Assembly (NCBI GenBank): GCA_037074615.1 | Contig: CM073537.1 | Coordinates: forward strand, 13,101,989-13,165,988 | DNA from: Leucaena leucocephala | Taxonomy: Eukaryota; Streptophyta; Magnoliopsida; Fabales; Fabaceae | DNA length: 64,000 bases | Direction: 5' to 3' | The notes under the pieces: model-generated | What the model was told of the DNA's origin: nothing | Database searches by the model: none | What the model saw: only the letters and a program-made list of their open reading frames with translations | Shown here: piece after piece, positions 1 to 11,104 of the stretch | Layout: every line of letters begins with the position of its first letter | How positions within the stretch are numbered: the stretch's first letter is position 1 | Program-made: the position numbers and the translations under genes

Positions 1-1395
1 TCGTAGAGAGATATTATTGGGCCCCTCTATGAGTAAGTCTGAGAAATGTATGGCCATACTGTAATGGAAGGGTAGTTCCATTACTATAGTCAGACTACTT
101 AGGGGTCGAGAAAGTAACGGTCAGGAGTAGGAGGATGACGTTCACCATGCCTCATCCATGACCGAAATATCGTGTGACAAAAGGGACGTGATATGGTTGT
201 ATGAAAGGTAACATCGTTCATCGATCCTCATATATTTTGGGTAGTCGTAATGTCTTGCTAGAGGCCGCTTACGACTTGTGGGTTAGTATAGTAACTGGCC
301 CACTGCCAACTTCATATGGGCCTACAGGGTCGCACATAAAATAGCCCAACTCGAGCTGTGATGTCCAGATTCATTGAATCTAAGAGATGTCTAGATTCAA
401 TGAATAGGATAGGGTGGATTTATATATTTTATATATATATTTGTATATATATATTATATATATAATATAAGAGATATTTGCAAGATTTAATTTATAAGGA
501 TAAATTAAATTTCTATCACTTTTGAATTTGAATTTAAATCGATATGATCTATTTGAATTTGAAATTCAAATTGATAAGATATCTCAAATTTGATTTATGA
601 GAATAAATCAAATATAATTCCGTCTTATCTTTATTTTAAATTAAATAAATAAGTGAATTAAATCTGTGAGACAGATTTAATAAAAAACGTATTTATTTAA
701 TTAGTCTCTTATCAAATTATGCAATATATGATATTGTATTAATTTCAGAATTAATATAAGATTAATTCTGAAGCCCGGCCCAATTAGAAGCTCGATAGCA
801 TCCTATATATTTGACATTAGGAGCTAGGGTTCTATACACAACACAACTCACAAGAGAAAAAGGGAAGGAGAGTGCAAAAGGTTTGCAGATAAGAAACTGC
901 CGGAATAGAGACGGTGAGGACGGAATCTTGAGAAAACCCTAGAGGGACAAGAGGCGCTAGCACGCCGTTCGTGGTTAGAACGCTATTCGTGTGGATACCG
1001 GTAGAGGAAGCCAATCTGAGTTATCGACTTCTCACGAACGAGAAAAGAGCACCAGGTACGACGAGGTCGCGACCAGTTGACACAGAGGTCACGACCAAAT
1101 TGGCTTCTGAACGTCAGAACTCCGAAAAGAGACTACAGGTCGCTACTAGTAGCATAGGAGGTCGCGACTAACAACTCCAGAGGCCACAGGTCGCGATGAG
1201 AAGCTGAGTAGGTCGTGACTGAAAGTTCTAGAGGTGAGGAGTCGTGACTAGTGGATACAGAGGTCGCGACTAAAGCTCAAATACCGAAGGTAACACTTCT
1301 TTCTCCTTGACTTAAACACATTCGGTAGATCCTGGCTGGGAATGGAAAAATTTTTAAAGTTATTTTTCGCTGCGTGTCTTCCAATTCCCTTCAGA
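1..1395 (+). mobile_element. LTR retrotransposon terminal-repeat fragment (5' end outside window)
   Basis: This stretch has no believable gene and has the layout of a plant LTR read on the plus strand. An AT-rich front part is followed by a TATA-like box (ctatatatttg, about 802-812), a purine-rich leader, and a GC-richer tail ending in a TTTTTCGCTGCGTGTCTTCC-type sequence typical of copia U5 ends. The terminal CA would lie near 1395. Positions 1055-1275 hold about eight spaced copies of AGGTCGCGAC(T). No primer-binding site follows, so this is a 3' LTR or a solo LTR. The 5' end and the target duplication cannot be seen. The small open frames here overlap on both strands and are not credible genes. 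Confidence 0.5.
1055..1275 (+). repeat. Degenerate tandem array of AGGTCGCGAC modules
   Basis: About eight copies of a 10-11 bp core (AGGTCGCGACT and variants AGGTCACGACC, AGGTCGTGACT, AGTCGTGACT) occur every 22-50 bases. The core is close to self-complementary (GTCGCGAC). It is much richer in GC and CpG than its surroundings. Confidence 0.6.
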
Positions 1396-1399
1396 ACAT

Positions 1400-3393
1400 C
1401 TGTTGTATCTTCTCATGTCATTCAACTTCCTTAGCTTTCTCTTTTTACCTTCTTCTTCTTTTATAGTTGATTCTTCATAAATTTGTTAAAGTAGCCGTTG
1501 ATGAATATAGTCTTTATTACTGACACATGCATCTAACTTTTTGCCTTTTAATTGATCTATTCATTTGATCTTCTTTCAGCCTATAAATGATCTTGAAACA
1601 TGCTTTAGAGAAGATATATAATCAATGTAAGAATATAGCAATTATTTTCAAATGATTTAGAATTAAGGATCAAGATCTGTCAAAGTCTGGCTTTTCACAA
1701 ATAAGCTTGATTTATCGAAGTGTTTATCAAATAGGCCCCTTATCGAAAAGGTCTTCAATAAATTACTGATAAATTGCATTGAAACAATTTTAAATCTTAT
1801 CGAGCAACGCTTCAATAACCAGTCTTATTGAAAAGGTCTTCGATAAATCTTTAATTTCATCCAAATAGATCTTAGATTTATCGAATAGTTCTTTGACATC
1901 CTTATCGAAAAGTTTATCAAGAAATATTTTTCAAATTATATGCTTTCAAACTTATCAAGTAAGTTATCAATAGTACTGAAGAACATCTCTTCAAACTTTT
2001 CAAACAAACTTTCATAATCTTTGATCTTTTTCTCAAATTATGTAATATATTTAGAAACCATAACTCATAAGATCACTTAGCAATTTAGGTCAAGATCATC
2101 ATTTAACACATAAGGACAAATGACAAGATCATAAGCTCATTAAAATTATATCACATATTAGAATAAGGCTTATAAATATCTTCTAGTAAATATGATCAAG
2201 AAATAAATTTATATGAAGATTATTCATTCAATCAAACCAAAGTAATTCATAAGCTCAACAAAGTCATTCATAGGACTATCAATCAGTTATTCAATGTAGT
2301 TCAATTTAAGCTTAACAGGAATATCTTATCGAAGAGATCATCGATAAGTGGTCTAATTGAATAGATTATTGATAAGAGCATAATGAATCAGACGTTGAAT
2401 CTCTCATGAATAATCTTATCTTCATAAATTCATAATATATCAAACCACAGATGATTCAAATAAATCAACATCATTATAAGTAATAAATCATCATCAAAAC
2501 ATTTATCAAATTAAAGCTTAAGTGATTTGATTTAAAATAGAAAACAACTTGTCTTTCTTTCTCAAACTTTGACCATATATAATTTTTAAATCAAGTTTTC
2601 ATAGATCAATTTGAGAAGTAAACAAATCAGATAATCCATTGTCAAAAGTTTCAGTGATCTGAATCAACTTGAAAAACTCTTGATGATCAGAATTTAAATC
2701 TTTAAAGTTTTCTTTCTCCAATCATAAGTTTTTATAAATAGTCTTGAGAGAAAATGAACAAGATGTAAAACATTATTTTGAGAATAAACAAACAAGATAG
2801 TATCTCATCAAAAGCAAGAGGCAAGATATTTTCAAAGTCATTCATTAGTGCTTTTGATATATCAAAAATTTTCTCTTATTTATCGAAGAGTTATTCAATA
2901 AATCCCCTTACCAAATAGTCTTTCGATAAATGAAGCTTTGAAATCAAAATGTCTTCTTTTAAAAATAGAATTTATTGATCGAAGTCTTTATCGTTAAATA
3001 CCTTGATCGATCAATACTTCTATAAGAGCTTTTATAAAATTCTTTTCATAAAATTGAGTCTTGATAAACTTCTTGAAGGCTTTTTCGATAAATCCTCTTA
3101 TCGAATAACTCTTCGAGCAATTTCAGTTCTATAACAACAACTCAGACTTTTTAAAAACTAAATTCATATTAATTTATCAAAGTCTTTATCAATAAGAACC
3201 CTTATCGAATAAGTTTTCGATAAATTCTTTTCAAAATAAGATTTTTCTTCAAAGGTTCTTTCTCATTTATCAAAAAACTTATTGAATAACCTCCTTATCG
3301 ATAAGCTTATCGATAAATGCTCTTTATCAATTAAATTTTTTTTTGAAATATTTTATCAATTAATTGTCATCATTAAAACATTGGAGTCTAACA
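1400..3393 (-). mobile_element. SIRE/Maximus-like long LTR, minus strand
   Basis: On the minus strand the sequence starts at 3393 with TGTTAGACTCC and soon has AATGATGACAA, the usual opening of SIRE/Maximus-type copia LTRs (TGTTAG, then TTTTGATGATGACAA-like). The body is AT-rich and non-coding and repeats the palindromic pair TTATCGAA/TTCGATAA. The minus-strand 3' end, expected near 1400, could not be fixed and no 5-bp target duplication (right flank CATTC) was found. The left boundary is therefore approximate, and the LTR may be truncated against the upstream one. It sits in the coding part of the gypsy remnant that resumes at 3394. Confidence 0.5.
1700..3320. repeat. Dispersed array of TTATCGAA...TTCGATAA inverted motifs
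   Basis: At least ten copies of TTATCGAA followed within about 6-12 bases by TTCGATAA or a one-base variant occur near 1711, 1740, 1823, 1876, 1904, 2325, 2880, 2927, 3098, 3200 and 3295. Each can pair with itself. Spacing is irregular, about 35-450 bases, with the densest clusters at both ends. Confidence 0.7.
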
Positions 3394-3836
3394 CATTCAC
3401 CTATATTAGGGTATTAGAAGGCAATTGTATTGATGATATTGAGATTGAAGCATGTGCTGATGCATATGTGAAGGAGGTTGAGCCAAAATATGCTGAAGAT
3501 TTTATACTTATTGTTAAAATAGGTGTTGTTGACCAACAAGTAGAGGTTGACTATAAGAAAGAAGTGCAAGTTCAGATACAAATTCTGCCTATAATGTTTG
3601 TTCCTTTTAAAGCTAAGAATGATGGTATACAATTTGATCATAATTCTTGTCTCCCTTGTTTGTCTACTACACTAGTTAATGATGAGATTATCGTAATTGT
3701 GGAAGAACAAATTGTTCTTGAACCTTATGGATCCCTCCATTATTATTTGATTCATTGGAAAGGTTTTCCAAGCATTCATTTTTATCAAGCTGCTCACTCA
3801 TGCCTTGATTTCCTCTTTCGATATCTCACTTGCTAG
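3394..3836 (+). pseudogene. Ty3-gypsy polyprotein remnant (C-terminal part with chromodomain-like end)
   Basis: An open frame runs to a stop at 3836; its first 11 or so codons before 3394 come from the inserted LTR. Much of it is low in recognisable motifs and acid-rich. The C-terminal part has YYLIHWKGFPS, which resembles the yLVKWKGlp core of the chromodomain at the end of chromovirus integrases; the expected W-E that follows is missing. What comes next fits a gypsy 3' end: a short stretch with ACTCGTCAAGAGCCGAGTTC, the common signature before the polypurine tract of plant chromoviruses, then GCGGAAGAGAAACAATGGG and an LTR. The protein would have been the tail of the integrase that guides insertion. 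All upstream domains are gone. Confidence 0.45.
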
Positions 3837-3946
3837 AAAGGATTCTCATATCGAAGCACCATAATGAATTTGACCATTCTGTCCCTATGTCTGTGCCTCT
3901 ATTTTAACTCGTCAAGAGCCGAGTTCTTCTAGCGGAAGAGAAACAA

Positions 3947-4350
3947 TGGGATATGAAATAATGAATAATTAAAATTTTAGATATTTAACATTATTGTGGA
4001 ATATTTAGTTTTAATTTTGATTGATTGTTATATTTTATTATTAATTGTTATTTGTTTTTAATTTTAGATTTTTAGAATATTCTGTCATTAACTCATATTC
4101 ATTATAATTGCATTTTAGAATATTTTGTCTTTAATTTCTAGGGTTAGGTTAAAGCCTATAAATAGCACATCAACATATTTTCTTTGTACGCCCTATGAAT
4201 TGAATAATATTCAGCATTGCTATTGCCTTCTTCTCCCTCATTTCGTTCGGTTTTTCCCCTTCTTGATGTCATCCCTCTATTAGTGTCTCTATATATATTC
4301 TCTCTCTATTTTCCTGTTCCCCTTTCCCGTTCTGCATGAAACACCTTCCA
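3947..4350 (+). mobile_element. Probable 3' LTR of the gypsy remnant
   Basis: The sequence starts TGGGATATGAAAT right after a purine-rich tract. It has a TATA box (cctataaatag, about 4155-4165), then a leader with ATTGAATAATATTCAGC and a pyrimidine-rich stretch, and fades out near 4336-4355 where a CA end is possible. The layout and the adjoining coding remnant support an LTR; the exact 3' end and a target duplication were not found. Confidence 0.4.
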
Positions 4351-5178
4351 TTTCATCAATTCTAGTGTAAAGCAAAGCTTTTTTTTACAAAAAAACAAAA
4401 AGTGGGAAAAGTAAAAAAAATGGCATATTTTGTAAGGTTCTGTTGGATCAAATGAACAAACATTTAAAGGCAAATTACTCCAAAAATGGGATGGAATTGA
4501 CGGTTATATCTTTTTTTCCAAATAATCTTCCTTCAAAATTAAATTATGAATTAGTTAGATAACTAATTTATAAAAATTAATAAAATTAGTTAAGTTAGTT
4601 ATTTATAAAAAAAACGTGTGTTTGTTTCCTAAAATACTATTTCTAATAATTTGTATTAGATACTACTCATTGGATGAAAACTCCCTTAACATGTGCAATC
4701 AATATAAAAAATTTAATAGAAAAATTATAAGTTTGAGAGAACAAGTAGATTGAGATCTTATATCTAAAACCAATTAATTCTTACATTTAGAACTAGAGGA
4801 AGTAAAAATTATAGAGAGAAAAACAATCAAAGCTAGTTTAAATGATAATAGTAGAAATACATATATATACTCTTCCAATCCTTAATATATATCAAATTAG
4901 GGTGTTAATTTTAGTCTGTAATATAAGATATATTTTATATATTTATCATTTTTTTTTAAATTACGCTATTGATACCTTCTCAATAATAATCAAGAGGGAG
5001 AGAAAGAGAGTTAAGGAAGATAATTAGGGTATTTTAGAAAAAATATGATATATTAACTAATTTTTTTAAACTAATCAAATTAGTTAAATAAGTCAGATAT
5101 TTAATACCAGAGGACTATATATATATCACCTCAACTACTTCACAAGTTTATTATTGTCCACCCTTAGATTCATCGTAC
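4351..5178. other. AT-rich intergenic stretch without a gene
   Basis: No reading frame here looks like a gene. Positions 4555-4815 resemble 6730-6960: both have repeated ATTAGTTA, then a stretch ending near GAGATAAAATAGATTGAGATTTTATAT and finally a TTA-ATTTAGAAC-like end. This suggests two old copies of an unnamed repeat. Confidence 0.4.
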
Positions 5179-6104
5179 CACTACTGTAGAAAAGGCTTTT
5201 TTAAGGCAATTAAAAAGGACTTTTTACGGTGGTTTTAGAACAACTGTCAATGCTACTGCCGTTATAAGTTCAAGGATTTTATGGTAGTTTTTTAACTGCC
5301 ATAAAAAGTGACTTTTGACGCGGTTATGCTATTAACCTCAATAAAAAGTCACTAGGCAAACACCCACTAATAGTCACCACGGCCACACTCGTTAAAAGCA
5401 TCAAACTAGATCTAGAGAAGAAGTAAAAAATCTGGTGAAAATTTTAAAAATCTAGAAGCTTCTTCTATTGAAGCTTTTTAAGCTCCTTGTAACAAGGTCC
5501 ATCTACCACCACCCACTATTAGCCATGCTAGTCAACCTCACCAAAAGTATTAGATTGGATCAGGAGAAGAAGTTATAGATCTGACAAAAAATTTGAAGAT
5601 ATAGAAAGCTTTTGCTATTGAATATCTTTAAGCTCCTTCTGACAAGATGATGAAGAAATTCAAATGAGTACAAGGTTGAAGGAATAAAGAGAAAGATGGC
5701 AAAGAGAAAAGAAAACTTGCAAATAGTAATGACGAGCATGATGATAACAGAGTGGGTAGTGACACTTAAAACTGTAGGAAATTACTGATCTTTAGTTGTT
5801 GTTGAGGTCTAGAATATGGCAGAAGTGAGGGACCACGACAATATAAAGTAAAAAATGAGACTTTGAAACTATTCATTGGGTTGTATGTTTAAAATTTGAA
5901 GCGAAACGCCGTAAAAAGAAATTTTAATAACAACTTTTTTAATTACCAATGTTAAGAGAACTTTTTATGGCGATTTTTTGGCGGTTTTACAAAACAAACG
6001 CTGTAATAAAAACTTTTAATGGATGTTATTTGAAAAATCATGATTAAAAGTAAACTTTCAACAATTTAATTATAAAAATAATATCGCCGTTTTCTATAGT
6101 ATTT
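5179..6104. mobile_element. Non-autonomous CACTA (CMC) transposon
   Basis: The left end reads CACTACTGTAGAAAA. The right end reads GTTTTCTATAGTA, its inverted counterpart with a damaged last few bases. Both ends have the subterminal repeats of this superfamily, short stretches like ACGGTGGTTTTA, TGCCATAAAAAGT and GCCGTTTT that recur in both orientations. The middle has no transposase. It holds a block repeated in tandem (about 5400-5510 and 5545-5650) that is also found in the CACTA element at 31336-32540, so both belong to one family. The 3-bp target duplication is not clear. Confidence 0.65.
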
Positions 6105-6306
6105 TTTCATTTAACTACCAAAAAGTAGCGTTATTAAAGCTATACTTTCTAGTATTGTATGGATAGGAAGGAGAGCCATTCAAAAAGCCACTATGCCAAC
6201 CACATCACATTAATATATTGATACAAATGGAGAGAAGGACCGGAAAAATAACCCAAAATCATAAAATTGCTTCACCTTGAGAACTCATAAAGTTATAATA
6301 TAGATA

Positions 6307-6530
6307 TCTGTTTGGTATGAGGGAAATAGAGGGTGGAGAAATTTTAACGAGTTCGATTTTAAGAAAAATGGAGAAATGGGGTTCAAAACTTTAATTAAAT
6401 TTTCTTATTTATCTTTTATCATACATATTCTTTTTATTAAAATTTTATAACCCCACTTATCTATTTCTTCTAAATTGAACTCATTAAAAAATTCTCTCCC
6501 CTCCATTTCCCTCCTACCAAACAAAGCCTA
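6307..6530. mobile_element. MITE with long terminal inverted repeats
   Basis: The left arm (about 6307-6395, CTGTTTGGTATGAGGGAAAT onward) is an imperfect inverted copy of the right arm (about 6440-6530, ending CCTACCAAACAAAGCC). The arms are about 85 bp with a spacer of about 45 bp, and there is no coding capacity. The superfamily is unsure: the TTTGGTA end is common in hAT- and PIF-derived MITEs, and no clear target duplication was found. Confidence 0.6.
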
Positions 6531-8339
6531 AATCACACCAACTTTATTAAACTCTTTTCTTTCAATAGTGGGAGAGACATGGAGAGAAGAAAGTTTAATT
6601 AGATGCACTAAATCCCAATAATATGTTACCACTACTTATTATAACATGATCATAACGTATAATCCTTGGCCTTTGAAGTAAGTGAACCTTTCATTAAACC
6701 ACTGCATCCTGTACTTAATATAAATCTACATAACTAATTTAAGTAGATTAAAGAAATTAATTGAGTTAGTTATTTGTAATGATTGTGTTAATTTTTCTAA
6801 AATAACTCTTTTAATTATGTGCATTTAAATTACCATTGATAGAAACTATAATACTTTGGATGGAAAATTATAATTTTGAGAGATAAAATAGATTGAGATT
6901 TTATATGTATGACTAAAGTAGACTCTATATCTAACTCTTATATTTAGGACGTAGGGGGTAATTTATATGTTTGTTGTGGACGACAAAATAAAAAAATATA
7001 TTTGAAATAAGGACATGACATAAATATCTTTTATTAGAAAGAAATAATTGATTTTAATTAAACTACTATATTTTTATTGGTTAAACAGAGGTCAAACGGG
7101 ATAGAACTCATGAATTTTTGTTGTTGTTCAAAGATAGAACTCATGAATTAGCATCATCAAATATGAGCATCATGTTATTAGGCTAGAACCACGGTTGGTA
7201 GGAAGAATTAATTTTGATAGAAGGAAGGGAAGGGAAAATTATGGGCACCACGAGAATGTATGGTATGCAAAGGAAGGAAAAGGAAGATGATGAATTAAAA
7301 AGTAGAAAACACAGATTACCCAAAAACACCCCTATATATTTATAATAATGTGTAATGAATCAAATTAAACTAAAAAAATATAAACATATCATAAAATAAG
7401 AAAATAAAATACTAAGAGTTTGAGCCCAAAATTCTCATTATTAAGAGAGTCCTACAAAAGGAAGAGAGGAAGATATTTTGGAGGAGGGTTTTTGTGTGTG
7501 TGTGTGTGTGTCTTTTATCATCATTTTCCTAGTGGAAGCAACGGCTTCTCCCATATGTAAGTGAAAATGGCTTCCCACGAGAAAATGGTTCAACATTCCA
7601 AATAGCACGTTGATGGGAAAATGACTATTTTCCTTTAATTTTTCTTAGGCTAATTTTCAGCATACCAAACAACACCTAGAGTAAGCAGCATACAGTCAAC
7701 AAGTTGTCTTAGTCACAATACTACCCACCAATTAGAGTAGGAATATGGGCCAACTCACGAGTTGAGGGTTAGCCTACCACAACTCGTAGGTTGAACTAGG
7801 GCAGGCTGTGCAGCCTGTTAGCTCGCCACTTTTTTAATATTTTTAACAAATTATTTATAAACTTTTAAAATACTAATAAAAAATTCTAATATCATATTAG
7901 CATAATTAAAAAATTGCTAATGTTATACTCTTATAAATTTTTATTTCTTATAAAAAAATCTCAAATTTTATAACTATAAATCTAATTAAACATTAACATA
8001 ATATTGATCAATTATAATATGTCAACACATATTAATAAATAACTATTTTTACTAGTCTTCAATAATTGGAGTATTTAAAGTAATATTTGAGTAAAATAAA
8101 TAATATTAATAATTTTAAAAAAATAAAGTAGGGGGCGGGATATGCAACCTGTCACAAAATGGGATGCTTTTAGCTAGCTCGAGCTCGCCCTGTTTGTGAT
8201 AAAATGGGCTTAACTCTCAGACTGAGCCTGTTTTATTAGCTCTACCCACCATGCTTGTATGAAGTCCTAAGTTTAAAGCCGGTGTTAATATGTTTGTATG
8301 CATGAGGGCTTTTAAATTGTATAAAATCAACAAAAAAAA
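6531..8339. other. Gene-free AT-rich stretch
   Basis: No believable gene is present. It has the second copy of the repeat noted at 4555-4815 (about 6730-6960) and a short TG microsatellite at about 7492-7511. A C- and G-richer patch at 8130-8260 has repeated GCCTGT/GGGCT words that may be the end of an unidentified DNA transposon. Confidence 0.4.
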
Positions 8340-8356
8340 GTAAGTACCCTATCCTT

Positions 8357-8536
8357 TTTTTTGCCCACCCGATTCACCAGAGCTTTGCCCCGACTACATC
8401 CGGATCTAACCCGCATTGTGCACCTGGCTATGGTGAGTGAGTCTCCCAATGGGAATTTTTTGCATACTCCAAGGCGCGAACTCGAGACCTCGCTTAAGAG
8501 ATACCGAGCCGCTTACCACTCGACTAACCCCCTTTG
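8357..8536 (-). mobile_element. tRNA-derived SINE
   Basis: Read on the minus strand the element starts at 8536 with GGGGGTTAGTCGAGTGGTAA, which fits a pol III A box (TAGTCGAGTGG). A B-box-like GAGTTCGCGCC lies about 35 bases further on. It ends in a short A-rich tail (T-run at 8355-8362 on plus). It is flanked by a near-perfect 17-bp direct repeat, GTAAGTACCCTATCCTT (8340-8356) and GTAAGTAGCCTATCCTT (8537-8553), the long target duplication left by LINE-driven insertion. The internal pol III promoter is visible; whether it works is unknown. Confidence 0.8.
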
Positions 8537-9816
8537 GTAAGTAGCCTATCCTTAATTAGCCATCTTGATGGATTGACAAAACCACAAAGCAGATAGGCCT
8601 AAGCAAAGTTCCCGCCGCCCGGTGCACTCGCCTGGGCCTGGATTCAATTTTCCCAGTTTGGGCCCACCCAAATTAAGCACGTAACGGGCGGGTTTAAATG
8701 GGCAGGTTAAATGTATTATATGGGCGGGGCACGGGCACACCATCGGGCTACCCGTGCCCGCCCGTATATGTATATGCATATATATATTTTAAATATTAAT
8801 ATTTGGCAATTCCTCATTCATAATTCATTTAGGGTTTCAGACTTTTAGATAGGCAACTAAGGCGAGTAGGCGAGGCGACCCATTTGGGCATTTGGCGATT
8901 CCTCCACAGCGGCTGCAGCCTCCACCTGAGCTTTATTTCATCCTCTTCTAACAGAGCGAGCCAAACGATTGAAGTTCACAGAGGCAGTCGGCAGTTAGTC
9001 AGTAGTCACCGCTGGGAGCAAGCAAGAAGTAGCGGCAAGAAGGACCTCCACTTGTTACCATGGTGCTCTCGACTTTCCTTGGCGTCGCTCTCAGCTTTCT
9101 TCGGTGTCGCTCTCACTGCTCCTACCACCACACCTTCTCTGTCTCTTGTAAGTTTTCCTGGTCTTGCCGCCACACCCTCTCTCTGTCTCTCTGTCACTCT
9201 GTCTCTTATAAGTTTACACGTCACGTAGATCAAAGGAGATGGATGTTGTTTACTTTCCAGCTGTTGTTTTCCCTTCAATTCTTTTCCAAGGCGACGTCGA
9301 CCCCATGGAAGGGAGACGGGAAAAGAGTTTTGTTTTGCTTTATATTTCCAAATATTCTAGCCTCGTTGAGCTTTGACAACGAAAGAACTCCTCTTTCATA
9401 TGGAAAAGCTTTCCCCTCTGTCTATATAAAATGCTGGCTTTGTTGGAATTGCTCAGTTTAGGGATCCCCTTGATTTGGAATTGCCTCGTCCCCTTGATTT
9501 GGAATCCCCTTGTTGTGTTGCTGTTGAAACATTTGATTTCTAATTTTGCTGTGTTGCGTTGCTATTGAAGCACATCTATAGAAATATAATTTTATTGCGT
9601 TGTTGTTGAAGTATTAATTTATGAATCCAAAAATTAAATGGTTGTTTTAATTGAAGCATATGAAGAGTGATCAATTGGCAGGAGATGTGCTTTGTCCAAA
9701 TGCTTCTGCCAACATGGTTTTATGTTTAGCAATGATAAACGTGTTGCTATTTTATTTGAGTATTGCCTGATTTATTTGATAGTAATTATTGCTGTTGGTT
9801 TGGATTAAGAAGGGAA

Positions 9817-10565
9817 ATGAGCTCAGAACAATATCCAATCACAACAATGGAAGGCTCTATTGAAGAGGTTAATGAAACTGAAGCTAAAGGTACTACCACC
9901 TCACCAAATAAGGAAGGGAAAGCTCAAGCACAAGCAAGGAAAAAAGGAGGCAAACATCTGATGCATGGAAATATTTTACTAGGATGCCATTAAGTGAAAC
10001 AAAAGGTAAACATTGGGCAAAGTGTAACTATTGTGGTGTAGATTACGCAAGTCATCCTACTTTGCATGGGACAAACAAACTTTGGCGACATTTAGCACGG
10101 TGTCCACAAAATCCGAACAAAGCAAACAGTCAGACACAGAGTTTTTTTCTAATTCTAGTCAAACACATGTGTTTAGTCAAGAGCGATGCAGAAAAGCACT
10201 TGCAAGATTCATCATTAAGGATGAGATGGCTTTTAGGACTGTGGAAGGGGAAGGTTTTCAAGAATTATTGCAAGAGCTTCAACCTAGATTTCAGATCCCC
10301 TCACAATGGACAGTTGCTTGGGATTGCTACAAGTTGTATGTAGAAGAAGCAAAAAGTTTGAGAAAATATTTTAAATTATCTAAAGTTCGTGTGTCCCTTA
10401 CTACAGATTGTTGGACTTCAGTTCAAAACTCAAACTATATGTGCTTGACTGCTCATTGGATTGATGGTAATTGGACTTTGCATAAAAGAATTTTGAATTT
10501 TTGTGTCATTGAGAACCACAAAGGGGATACAATTGGCAAGCACATTGAGGATTATTTGTTGAAGT
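9817..10565 (+). pseudogene. hAT transposase, N-terminal part (BED finger and first catalytic region)
   Basis: The coding sequence begins at about 9817 with an acidic, low-complexity head. A reading-frame shift near 9950 leads into a BED zinc finger at about 9970-10110, with the pair in CNYC and the HLARC end. A second shift at the T-run near 10141 leads into the front of the transposase core, which has TTDCWTS at about 10400, the first catalytic aspartate region, and AHWID soon after. The frame is cut at 10565 by the inner hAT. The rest continues at 16255 in the same frame once one copy of GTTGAAGT is discounted. Family knowledge: this nuclear enzyme cuts and rejoins element ends. With two frameshifts and an insertion this copy cannot make it. 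Confidence 0.8.
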
Positions 10566-11104
10566 TAGGGGTGTTCAATTAAGTCCTGTCCCGGGTGACC
10601 CATCCCGATCTCGATGATATCGGGATGGATCCGTCCCGTCCCGTGAAGGACTGGGACGGGAAAAATTTGGGACGGGAATAAATATTTTTTGGGACAGGAC
10701 GGGTCTCAGCTCGACCCTCGAGTCATCCCATCCCGTACCTGTATATATATATTTTAAACAACACTCATATACCATACTGCCATTGTCTCCTCGTGTAGCA
10801 TGTTCTCCCTTCTCAGCTTTAGCCCTAGCACCGTCTCACTTCGCGTCGTGTGTTCTCTTCCTTCCTCCCCCCAGTCGGTCGCCCTCTCGCCTAGTCGCTC
10901 CTCCTCAATCTCTCCTCCCAGCTTCAAACCCGTTTCATATACACTTTGCGACTACCACCCGCTGCTTCCCGTGACCTCTGACCATCGCTCCTCTCGACTT
11001 TAGTACACCGTTGTCATTCGCCTTAGACGTTGAAGGTAAGTGACCTTCCTTCTTGTTGCTCCTTCTTCTAGCCCCTACTTGGAGTTGTGAAAGGAGGTGA
11101 CAAG

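Noticed and set aside
8390..8540. Possible tRNA gene on minus
   Set aside because: A and B boxes are present but no cloverleaf closes. The tail and 17-bp flanking repeats show a SINE.
8884..9461. Overlapping frames of 76-133 codons on both strands
   Set aside because: The stretch is CT-rich and lies in the outer hAT's 5' untranslated/intron region (with a splice-like TCTTGTAAGT). The frames have no domains.
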